Part shown: one piece after another, positions 57,393-64,000 of the stretch
How the letters are laid out: the number at the start of each line of letters is the position of its first letter
Numbering within the stretch: position 1 is the first letter of the stretch
DNA from: Sphingobium psychrophilum
GTDB lineage: Bacteria > Pseudomonadota > Alphaproteobacteria > Sphingomonadales > Sphingomonadaceae
NCBI RefSeq assembly: GCF_012927105.1
Contig: NZ_JABBFV010000018.1
Span: 23,472-87,471, forward strand
Direction: 5' to 3'
Length of the DNA stretch: 64,000 nt
The notes under the pieces: model-generated
The model's database searches: none
What the model saw: the letters and a program-made list of their open reading frames with translations, nothing else
Told to the model about the DNA's origin: nothing
Position numbers and translations under genes: made by a program

Positions 57393-58760
57393 TCAGGATG
57401 GATCATGTTCGGCGGGCAGGGTCAGGGTCACGCGCAGCCCCGGTCCCGCATCGCTCAAGGTCAGCGTGCCGCCATGGAGATGGGCGACCGCCGCCGCCAG
57501 CGACAGGCCAAGGCCAGCGCCGGTGATATGGCGCGACGCATCCAGGCGGGCGAAACGGCGCAGCGCCTCGATCCGCCGTTCCTGCGCGATGCCGGGGCCG
57601 TTATCGGTCACGGCGACGCAGATCGATGCGCCGTCCCGCCGGGCCGACAGAAGGATGCGATCGCCGCCATATTTGAGCGCATTGTCGATCAGGTTCGACA
57701 AGACCTGGCCGAATATCTCACGATGCGAACGGATATGCAGGCCGGGTGGCGCATCGACGCGGATGACCACGCCCTTGTCCTCGGCCAGCGCGTCATACAT
57801 ATCCTGAAAATCGTCCAGCAACGCGGCGACGTCGACAGCCGAAAAATTGTCGCGGCCGATCCCCGCTTCGGCCCGGCTGATCAGCAGCGCGGCATCCAGC
57901 ATCCGCAGCAGCGTATCGCCTTCCTCCAGCGCCTTTTCCAGCGCCGCGATCGATTGCTCGTCCCGGCTGTGACGCAGGGCGCTGTCCAGCACGGCACGCA
58001 ACCGGGTGAGGGGGGATCGCAAGTCATGGGCCAGACCGTCGGTCACCAGCCGCATCTCATCCACCAGCCCGGTGATGCGGTCCAACATCGCGTTGATTTC
58101 ATCGCCCAGCGCGTCGAACATATCGCCGCTGCCGCTCAGCGGGATACGGCGCTGGATGTCGCCGGTGCCAACCGCCGCAGCGGTATCAATGACCGATCGC
58201 AGCCGCCCCCGGATGATCGCGGCCGAAAAGAAGGCGGCACCGGCCGCCAGCGGCATGGCAAGCAGGATTGCACCGATCAGCGCCGCTTCTAGATAACCAC
58301 CGAAGCGGAGATCGTTTTCCACGACATGGCCGGTCAGCAACCGCGTCCCGTCGGGGAATTGCGTGCTGACGACGCCGATGCTCTGGGGTTCCCGGTCCTG
58401 CTGGCCGATGCGCCGCAGGTCGAGTTGCCGCCAGCTTTCCGATGGTCCGATATCGGTGGGCCAGCCCGGAATGTTACCGGCGATCCGCCGCCCGTTGGGT
58501 GCGATCAGCAGCATGATCGAACTGCCGTCCGGGTCGGCCGTCATGCGGCTATGCACCGTGGCGCCCGCCGCTTGCAGGCCAGCAGCGGCATAGGTGGCGG
58601 CGATATCGTCGCGCAGGTTGACCGCGACCGCGCGGCTGGCTTCGTCCACCGACCGGCTGGTGAATTGATGGACGGCCCAAAGCGCGACCAGCACGCAGGC
58701 GATCTGCATGAGGAAGACGAGCGCGGCGAACCGCCAGATGACACTCTGGCGCCAGCGCAT
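57393..58760 (-). CDS. Two-component sensor histidine kinase (EnvZ/QseC type)
   Basis: A 455-residue inner-membrane kinase. ATG 58760 is 2 bases after the response-regulator stop; a GTG at 58766 overlapping that stop is possible. One transmembrane helix at about residues 10-32 (FAALVFLMQIACVLVALWAV), a periplasmic domain of about 140 residues, a second helix near 175-200, HAMP, then the dimerisation His in LAHDLRSPLTRLR, N-box NLIDNALKYGGD, G1 DNGPGIAQ and G2 GAGLGLSLAAA. It phosphorylates the adjacent OmpR-type regulator. The signal is unknown. Confidence 0.93.
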   Translation of the reverse strand: MRWRQSVIWRFAALVFLMQIACVLVALWAVHQFTSRSVDEASRAVAVNLRDDIAATYAAAGLQAAGATVHSRMTADPDGSSIMLLIAPNGRRIAGNIPGWPTDIGPSESWRQLDLRRIGQQDREPQSIGVVSTQFPDGTRLLTGHVVENDLRFGGYLEAALIGAILLAMPLAAGAAFFSAAIIRGRLRSVIDTAAAVGTGDIQRRIPLSGSGDMFDALGDEINAMLDRITGLVDEMRLVTDGLAHDLRSPLTRLRAVLDSALRHSRDEQSIAALEKALEEGDTLLRMLDAALLISRAEAGIGRDNFSAVDVAALLDDFQDMYDALAEDKGVVIRVDAPPGLHIRSHREIFGQVLSNLIDNALKYGGDRILLSARRDGASICVAVTDNGPGIAQERRIEALRRFARLDASRHITGAGLGLSLAAAVAHLHGGTLTLSDAGPGLRVTLTLPAEHDPS

Positions 58761-58762
58761 CG

Positions 58763-59446
58763 TCACCCCTGTTCGCTCAACCGATAGCCCGCGCCGCGTA
58801 CGGTGTGGATCAGCGGCGATTCGCCATCCTCGTCGATCTTGCGCCGCAGCCGGCTGATATGCACGTCGATGACATTGGTGCCGGGATCGAAATGATAATC
58901 CCACACGCCCTCCAGCAACATGGTGCGGGTGACGACTTCGCCCTGATGGTGCAACAGATAATCGAGCAGGCGGAATTCGCGCGGTTGCAGGTCGATGATG
59001 CGCGCGCCGCGCTTTACTTTGCGGGAAAGGAGATCGACGTCCAGGTCGCCGCAGGTCAGGCGCGTTGCGGGCGCTTGGCCGCCGCCGCGTCGCAGGATGA
59101 TCCGCAGCCGCGCCAGCAGTTCGGCAAAGGCGAAGGGCTTGGCCAGATAATCGTCCGACCCGCCCGTGAGGCCCTTGATCCGTTCATCGGCGGTCGCCAG
59201 CGCCGACAGGATGATGACCGGGGTAGCGATGCTGGCAGCGCGCAGGGCGGCGAGCACCGCCATCCCGTCCATGCCCGGCAGCATCCGGTCCAGAATGATG
59301 GCGTCATGCGCGGCTTCGGTCGCCAGGAACAGGCCGTCGCGGCCATTATCCGCGCGGTCGACGGTAAAGCCTTCCTCGATCAGCCCCTTGACGATGTAAT
59401 CGGCGGTGGTGGCGTCGTCTTCGACCAGCAGCACCTTATAGCTCAT
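58763..59446 (-). CDS. OmpR/PhoB-family response regulator
   Basis: A 227-residue regulator. ATG 59446 follows GAGGAC and is preferred over an ATG at 59458 that overlaps the upstream stop. The receiver domain has the acidic pair VLLVEDDATT, the phosphoacceptor Asp in AIILDRMLPGMDG, Ser/Thr in VIILSALAT and Lys in DDYLAKPFAF. The C-terminal winged helix has LQPREFRLLDYLLHHQGEVV and TNVIDVHISRLRRKID. It belongs to the QseB/CusR-like group. It lies in one operon with the GT2 fusion, VirJ-like protein and kinase, so it may control that envelope function. Confidence 0.93.
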   Translation of the reverse strand: MSYKVLLVEDDATTADYIVKGLIEEGFTVDRADNGRDGLFLATEAAHDAIILDRMLPGMDGMAVLAALRAASIATPVIILSALATADERIKGLTGGSDDYLAKPFAFAELLARLRIILRRGGGQAPATRLTCGDLDVDLLSRKVKRGARIIDLQPREFRLLDYLLHHQGEVVTRTMLLEGVWDYHFDPGTNVIDVHISRLRRKIDEDGESPLIHTVRGAGYRLSEQG

Positions 59447-59454
59447 GACCGTCC

Positions 59455-60243
59455 TCATTTCACCGCCCGGATCGACGCTAATGTCGCCTTATAAGCGTGC
59501 AATCGCTCAAAGCCATAGAAGGCGTCGCGCCGGCCAACCGATTGCGCGATCGCGTGCAGCAGCGCGGCGCTGACCGCATCGGCGTCGTGATTGAGCGCAT
59601 GGCCGCCGGGCAGTCGCAGCTGGACGACATTGGGTTGGCGCAGCGCTGGACAGAGGCTGGCCGCTTCCTCCGCGCCATGGATGCACAGCAAGGGTGCCCA
59701 GCTGAGCCGCCGGGCGGCGGTGGTTGCATCTTCCTCCGGCTCGTTGAAGGAGAAGATATCGGACGGAGAGGCGCGCCATTGGCGGGTGGCACCCGGTACG
59801 ATCAAGCCGATGAACGCAATCCGCCGACGCAGCGCGGTCGGCACATAGGGGAGCGAGGGCGCGATGATGTCCGCGCCGAAGGACTGGCCCAGCAGCAGTA
59901 GGCGCGCACCGGGATCGACGGCAATGGCGCGGCGCAGGCCCTGCGCGATCATGGCACCGGCTTCTTCAGGCGTGCGGCGCGTCCGAAAGAAGCGCAGGCT
60001 GTTTTCAGCAACGACCGGGATGCCCCGGCGGGTCAGCCGATCGGCGATCAGCGGCCCCAACCCTGCATGGAACCCCATGTCGTCCGACAAGTAGAGCGCC
60101 ACCATCCGCGGCTGGCGCGGGTTAGCGACAGCTTTTGCAGGGCGCAGGTCGAACAGCGCGCGGCTGCCGATATAGCCGACATGCCACAGGGCGAGCAGCA
60201 GCGCGCAGGTGAGGCAGGCGAGGGTGGCGGTCGATCGGTTCAT
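59455..60243 (-). CDS. VirJ/AcvB-like serine-hydrolase-fold protein
   Basis: A 262-residue exported or membrane-anchored protein with an N-terminal hydrophobic segment (LACLTCALLLALWHVGYIG). The core MVALYLSDDMGFHAGLGPLI, the elbow LLLLGQSFGADIIAPSLPYV with Ser as nucleophile, and the final LRLPGGHALNHDADA with catalytic His match the bacterial virulence protein VirJ family (AcvB C-terminal domain). Some members act on lysyl-phosphatidylglycerol. ATG 60243 overlaps the stop of the GT2 fusion gene (ATGA), so the two are co-translated. The role is likely in envelope glycan or lipid modification. Confidence 0.85.
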   Translation of the reverse strand: MNRSTATLACLTCALLLALWHVGYIGSRALFDLRPAKAVANPRQPRMVALYLSDDMGFHAGLGPLIADRLTRRGIPVVAENSLRFFRTRRTPEEAGAMIAQGLRRAIAVDPGARLLLLGQSFGADIIAPSLPYVPTALRRRIAFIGLIVPGATRQWRASPSDIFSFNEPEEDATTAARRLSWAPLLCIHGAEEAASLCPALRQPNVVQLRLPGGHALNHDADAVSAALLHAIAQSVGRRDAFYGFERLHAYKATLASIRAVK

Positions 60244-63200
60244 GCCGCCTGGCTCCATGCGGTGTCGGTATCGGGCAGGGGATGGCCGGCCGACTGCACC
60301 CGACCGCTGCGCTCCAATTTGCCCCATCCGACCCATGGACCCAATATGGCGGTGGCGACGGCGCGGATGACGACGCTGTACATGATTTGCCGATAGATGA
60401 AGCGCTGGGCGACCAGCAGAAGCGCCGGGTAGCGTTTCTCGCGCGGCTCCAGCCGGTAGGCGACCGCCCCACAGGCGACGTCGATCGCGGTGAAGGCGAT
60501 CCAGTAAAGCGCCATGCGCAGAACGTCGCTTTGCGTCTGCGCCCAGCCATGCTGATGGATGCGCAGCGCGGTGTCGAGTGCGCTGACCACCAGCGCCAGG
60601 TCGATGATCGGCGATACCAGCGCGAAGCCGATCTGGAACAGCCACGCTTGGGGCAGGCCGACCCAGGCCAGGCCTGCCGGCTTGCGTTCGCGCCAGATGC
60701 TGCGATGCTTCCACAGGCATTGCAGCGTGCCATAGGCCCAGCGGAACCGCTGCCTGGACAGGGCGCGAAAACTTTCGGGGGCTTCGGTCCAGGCGACGGC
60801 TTGCGTATCATAGGCGATATGCCAGCCGGCCCGCTGCACCGCGATGGTCAGATCCTGATCCTCCGCCAGCGTGTCCAACGGATAACCGCCGACGGCGTCC
60901 AGCGCCGATCGCCGCCACGCGCCGACCGCGCCCGGTACGACCGTGATCGCGCCGAACCGGGCGAGTGCGCGCCGCTCCAGATTCTGCGCCGTTACATATT
61001 CCACCGCCTGCCAGCGGGTGACCAGGTTGACCCGATTGCCGACCATCGCATTGCCGGCCACCGCGCCAACCGCCGGATCGGCGAACCAGCGGGCGAGGCG
61101 GGCGATGGTCTGCGGTTCGAACTGGGTGTCGGCGTCCAGCGCGACGATGATCGGCGCGGTGGCGATCTTCAGCGCGCGATTGAGCGCCGCAGCCTTGCCG
61201 CCATTGGCCAGCGTCAGCAGGTGCACGCGCGCCTCACCGGCAAAGGCGTCGGCGACGATGCGGCTGGTCGCGTCCGTCGATCCGTCATCGACCACGATGA
61301 CCTCCAATCCTACCTTCTGGCTGGAAAGGACGCGGCGTACCGATGTTTCGATCACCTTGGCTTCGTTGAAGGCGGGAATGATGACGGACACGAAGATGTC
61401 CGGCTGGATGGCCGGCGACGCGATCCGGTTACGCGGCAACCGGCTGCCCAACGCAAGCCCCGCCAGCATGAGCGCGCGGCCGATGCCGAACAGGATGACG
61501 GCGAAGAACAGCCATTTGAGCGTCATCGCGATGCCCGCGAGCAGCAGGAATATGGCGACATCGACCCGCACCGCGGCCAGATCGGCTCCACGGATGGGTG
61601 GCATCACCTGCGCGGGCGTCAGGCCGGCCAGCGCCGATACCGACACGAAGCGATAGCCGCGCGCCGACAGCGCCTTGATGATGCGCGGCAGCGCGGCAAC
61701 CGTCTGCGCCCGGTCGCCGCCGCTATCGTGCAGCAGGATGATCTGGGCCGATCGGTCGGCGCCGCCCTCCTCGACCTGGGCGATGGTGCGCGCGACGATG
61801 GCGTCGGCGCCCGGCCGCGTCCAGTCGCCCGGATCGACATGCAGGCCCACATTGAGATAGCCCGCCTTCTGCGCCTCCAGCGCCGGGCCGATCTCGTCCG
61901 CCGTGGTCGGCTCCGCATCGCCAAAATAGGGCGCGCGGAACAGGCGCATCGCCCGGCCGGTATAGGCTTCGACCAGCCGCTGCGTGCTGTTGAGCTCCAG
62001 TGACACGCCCCGATCCCAGACCTGCGCCAGATTGGGGTGGGTGTAGCTGTGATTGCCGATCTCGCTGCCCTGGGCGACGATCTGCCGCAACAAGCCGGGA
62101 TGCATCATCGCATTTTCGCCGATGACGAAGAAGGTCGCGGGCACATGCGCCTTGCGCAAGATGGTCAGGATCGGCGGGGTCCAGATCGGATCGGGACCAT
62201 CGTCGAACGTCAACGCGACGTCGTGCGGCTTATAGCCGATGCGGCGGATGACATAGGGGGTGGGCAGGCTGGCGAAATGCTCGTTGGTGATGAGGCCCGC
62301 GGTGCGGCCTGATCCCATGACGATCGTGCGGTGGCCGACGGTCGGCACATCGTCGATCCGCAATATCTCGCCATTGCCCTCCACATCGACCGAGTTGAAG
62401 CTGGTGAGCCGACCGATCGCGGCGGGCGGCGTGGCATCGCGTTGTTTGAGCGCGGCCCAGAAGCCGGGATCTTCCGATCCCAGCCGCCACAGCGCTATGC
62501 CCCCGGTCCCCGCCAGCCGCGCCGCGCGTATCTGGTTCCAGCCGCTTGCCGCGTCCAGCATCCAGACGTGGTGGACCTGCCCGTCCTGCCGATAGTCGAA
62601 GCTGGCATTGCCCGAAGCCGGATCGAAGCGGATCGGCGCGCCACTGTCATGCGCGGAGAGCCACGCATCTTCGATCGACAGCGTATCGGCGCTCTTCGCG
62701 CCATCGGTCCAGTCATAGGCATAATTGCCAATCGCCACGATCGCCCTGGCAGCCGGCACGACCTTCAGAGCGGCGTGCAGCCGCTGCACGAACCAGGGCT
62801 GGGCGGCGATCGGCCCGGCGGTATCGCCGACATAATGCTGGTCATAGTCCATCAGGAACAGCCGGTCGGCCAGCCGGCCATAACGGGCTAGATTCCAGCT
62901 GGCGTCATCCACCGGGACGGTCAGCGTCAGCAGCAGGCGGTGATCGTGCAGGATCGGTGCCGCCTGGCGGAGGAACGCCAGATAATCAGCCTGCGCTCGT
63001 GTCGGCAGCGCCTCGAAATCGAAAACGACACCGGCCGCATGCATCGCCCGCAATGCGGGGATTAGAGCGTCGAGGAACGCCGCGCGCGCGCGATGGTCAT
63101 GCAAAAGCGTCGCCGTGCCCGCGCCGTCCCATGCACCGTCAGCGACATTCTGGACGACCGGCGTGATTTTGGGGCGGCGATGCGCCGCCCGTATGATCGC

Positions 63201-63620
63201 GGTAAAGGCGGGGTCGGTCGTCATCGTCAACCGGTGGGTCGGTCCGGTCACGGATAGCAGGGCCGGGGCGATCCAGTCGATATGGTCGACATGCTGCCGC
63301 AGCGAGGCGCGACTGGCATCGTCCCAAGGCACATAGAAGGCTGCCGTCACGGGGTGGGCGGGTAGGATGGAGCGGGCGTGCGGCAACCACTGGGCGAAAC
63401 CTATGCGCAGCCTAGCGCTCAGATGGCCCAGTTTTTGGCCGATGCCTTCGGCGCGAGGACGCTCCATGCGCAATGGCATGGCAGTCGGGATAGGGACATC
63501 GACGATAGTGAGGGCAAAGGCGAATGCGGCAAGCAGGATGGCGACGAGCATGATGAACAGCGCAGGCAGGATGATGCGCCGCCGTCGCCCGCTGGCATCG
63601 TAGAAAATCGGCCTTTCCAT
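60240..63620 (-). CDS. GH18-like / NodB deacetylase / GT2 glycosyltransferase fusion
   Basis: An 1126-residue membrane protein. A first helix at about 16-40 is followed by a GH18-like barrel (about 90-430) with the acid motif GVVFDFEALP and LFLMDYDQHY. A NodB polysaccharide deacetylase comes at about 465-690, with VALTFDDGPDP, GNHSYTHPNL, FRAPYFGD and ILLHDSGGD. Then come a helix and a processive GT2 domain at about 745-985, with VSVIIPAFNEA, VVDDGSTDATS, ALDADTQ, AEDQDLTIA and QRFRWAYG (QxxRW), then further helices. The parts are those needed to make, deacetylate and trim a beta-1,6- or beta-1,4-linked hexosamine polymer. First gene of the operon with the VirJ-like protein and the two-component pair. 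Confidence 0.9.
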   Translation of the reverse strand: MERPIFYDASGRRRRIILPALFIMLVAILLAAFAFALTIVDVPIPTAMPLRMERPRAEGIGQKLGHLSARLRIGFAQWLPHARSILPAHPVTAAFYVPWDDASRASLRQHVDHIDWIAPALLSVTGPTHRLTMTTDPAFTAIIRAAHRRPKITPVVQNVADGAWDGAGTATLLHDHRARAAFLDALIPALRAMHAAGVVFDFEALPTRAQADYLAFLRQAAPILHDHRLLLTLTVPVDDASWNLARYGRLADRLFLMDYDQHYVGDTAGPIAAQPWFVQRLHAALKVVPAARAIVAIGNYAYDWTDGAKSADTLSIEDAWLSAHDSGAPIRFDPASGNASFDYRQDGQVHHVWMLDAASGWNQIRAARLAGTGGIALWRLGSEDPGFWAALKQRDATPPAAIGRLTSFNSVDVEGNGEILRIDDVPTVGHRTIVMGSGRTAGLITNEHFASLPTPYVIRRIGYKPHDVALTFDDGPDPIWTPPILTILRKAHVPATFFVIGENAMMHPGLLRQIVAQGSEIGNHSYTHPNLAQVWDRGVSLELNSTQRLVEAYTGRAMRLFRAPYFGDAEPTTADEIGPALEAQKAGYLNVGLHVDPGDWTRPGADAIVARTIAQVEEGGADRSAQIILLHDSGGDRAQTVAALPRIIKALSARGYRFVSVSALAGLTPAQVMPPIRGADLAAVRVDVAIFLLLAGIAMTLKWLFFAVILFGIGRALMLAGLALGSRLPRNRIASPAIQPDIFVSVIIPAFNEAKVIETSVRRVLSSQKVGLEVIVVDDGSTDATSRIVADAFAGEARVHLLTLANGGKAAALNRALKIATAPIIVALDADTQFEPQTIARLARWFADPAVGAVAGNAMVGNRVNLVTRWQAVEYVTAQNLERRALARFGAITVVPGAVGAWRRSALDAVGGYPLDTLAEDQDLTIAVQRAGWHIAYDTQAVAWTEAPESFRALSRQRFRWAYGTLQCLWKHRSIWRERKPAGLAWVGLPQAWLFQIGFALVSPIIDLALVVSALDTALRIHQHGWAQTQSDVLRMALYWIAFTAIDVACGAVAYRLEPREKRYPALLLVAQRFIYRQIMYSVVIRAVATAILGPWVGWGKLERSGRVQSAGHPLPDTDTAWSQAA

Positions 63621-64000
63621 CGTTCATCCGTGCTTTGGAGAGGCGGCGCAACAGGGGAGGCGCCGCCTCTCGCTTCACGGTCGGGGCAATGACCGCAGCC
63701 GTTGATAGGGCGGGCGAATGATCGGGACGATGAGCGCATCATTACAGTTTCTTCATAACCGGTCATACGGCAGTCCTCGCGACCAAAGCGATCCCGTCGG
63801 GAGACGCCCATTGCTGGCCCCTGATGTCGCCACATGACATTTTTTTGAAAAAAAGCCGTTGACCGACTCAGAGGGCGGGCCTAGAGGGCTGTTCACCGGA
63901 CGGGGCGCTTCCAGCAGGTAGCGCTTTGAATGGTCGCCGACATAGACGGGCAGCAGTCCTCCGAGACGCAAGGATCGGGGCGGCATTGTTGTCCGCACTA
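63621..64000. other. Right-edge stretch, no gene assigned
   Basis: The 380 bases upstream of the GT2 fusion contain its promoter and an AT-rich tract around 63738-63855 (TTTTTTTGAAAAAAA at 63839-63853). On the minus strand an open frame from the right edge reads RLGGLLPVYVGDHSKRYLLE before running into what looks like non-coding sequence. It may be the end of a gene beyond the window, but no family is recognised. Confidence 0.4.

Noticed and set aside
60282..62003. 573-codon frame antisense to the GT2 fusion gene
   Set aside because: Low-complexity Arg/Asp/Gln composition typical of antisense frames in GC-rich genes; the opposite strand carries three recognisable domains.
63753..63998. 81-codon minus-strand frame at the right edge as a complete gene
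   Set aside because: No family match, no ribosome-binding site seen and low-complexity C-terminal part; listed only as an unassigned edge stretch.
1..64000. CRISPR arrays, tRNA or rRNA genes, intact insertion sequences
   Set aside because: No regularly spaced direct repeats, no cloverleaf-like or rRNA-like stretch and no transposase motif were noticed by eye. A tool-based scan could still find short elements.

Overview
The window looks like chromosomal DNA of a sphingomonad (Sphingobium, Novosphingobium or Sphingomonas type). The grounds are high GC, TonB-dependent receptors, Nu- and Omega-type glutathione S-transferases and, above all, proteins that read as close relatives of the lignin beta-aryl-ether enzymes LigF, LigG, LigD and LigW. 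Assignments rest on motifs and remembered family sequences; no database search was run.

Region 1 (1-15.7 kb) is a catabolic block of unknown substrate. It holds a truncated NtaA/DszA-type flavin monooxygenase, a TonB receptor with a strong terminator, two M24 creatinase/prolidase-fold paralogs, two alpha/beta-hydrolase paralogs whose nucleophile elbow reads G-x-H-T-G instead of G-x-S-x-G, a methyltransferase, an isochorismatase-fold amidase, a PEP-mutase/isocitrate-lyase-fold lyase, a PuuE-like deacetylase, an Asp/Glu-racemase-fold protein, a DUF1330 protein, a flavin hydroxylase, a ThuA-like protein and a decayed SDR. This is the best candidate for an undescribed pathway.

Region 2 (15.9-27.6 kb) is a hemicellulose side-chain locus: GH27, GH95 (frameshifted) and three GH43 enzymes, an ExuT-like MFS permease and a LacI regulator. 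Two perfect copies and one degenerate copy of the palindrome GTTAGCGCTAAC lie at the two promoters of this region.

Region 3 (28-56.7 kb) is a lignin-derived aromatic island. A ligF-ligG-aldehyde dehydrogenase-CmcJ-like oxygenase operon faces a Nu-class GST plus hotdog thioesterase pair. Next come a MmyB-type regulator, a beta-keto-acid cleavage enzyme (BKACE), two LigD-like dehydrogenases, an amidohydrolase, a PQQ/heme alcohol dehydrogenase, an acyl-CoA ligase, an overlapping pair of GSTs that may form a heterodimeric beta-etherase, a TonB receptor, a MarR regulator, a lignostilbene-type dioxygenase, two spinster-like MFS permeases, LigW, a second aldehyde dehydrogenase, a SnoaL-like protein and a third LigD-like SDR. 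A plausible scheme (inference) is: C-alpha oxidation by the SDRs, ether cleavage by the GSTs, glutathione removal by LigG or the Nu GST, oxidation of the resulting hydroxypropiophenone to the aldehyde (PQQ enzyme) and acid (aldehyde dehydrogenase), then conversion of the aroyl-acetate to aroyl-CoA by BKACE and to the benzoate by the thioesterase.

Region 4 (56.7-64 kb) holds a winged-helix protein behind a nested inverted repeat, an OmpR/EnvZ-type two-component pair, a VirJ-like lipase-fold protein and a three-domain GH18-NodB-GT2 membrane protein. No tRNA, rRNA, CRISPR array or intact insertion sequence was recognised.
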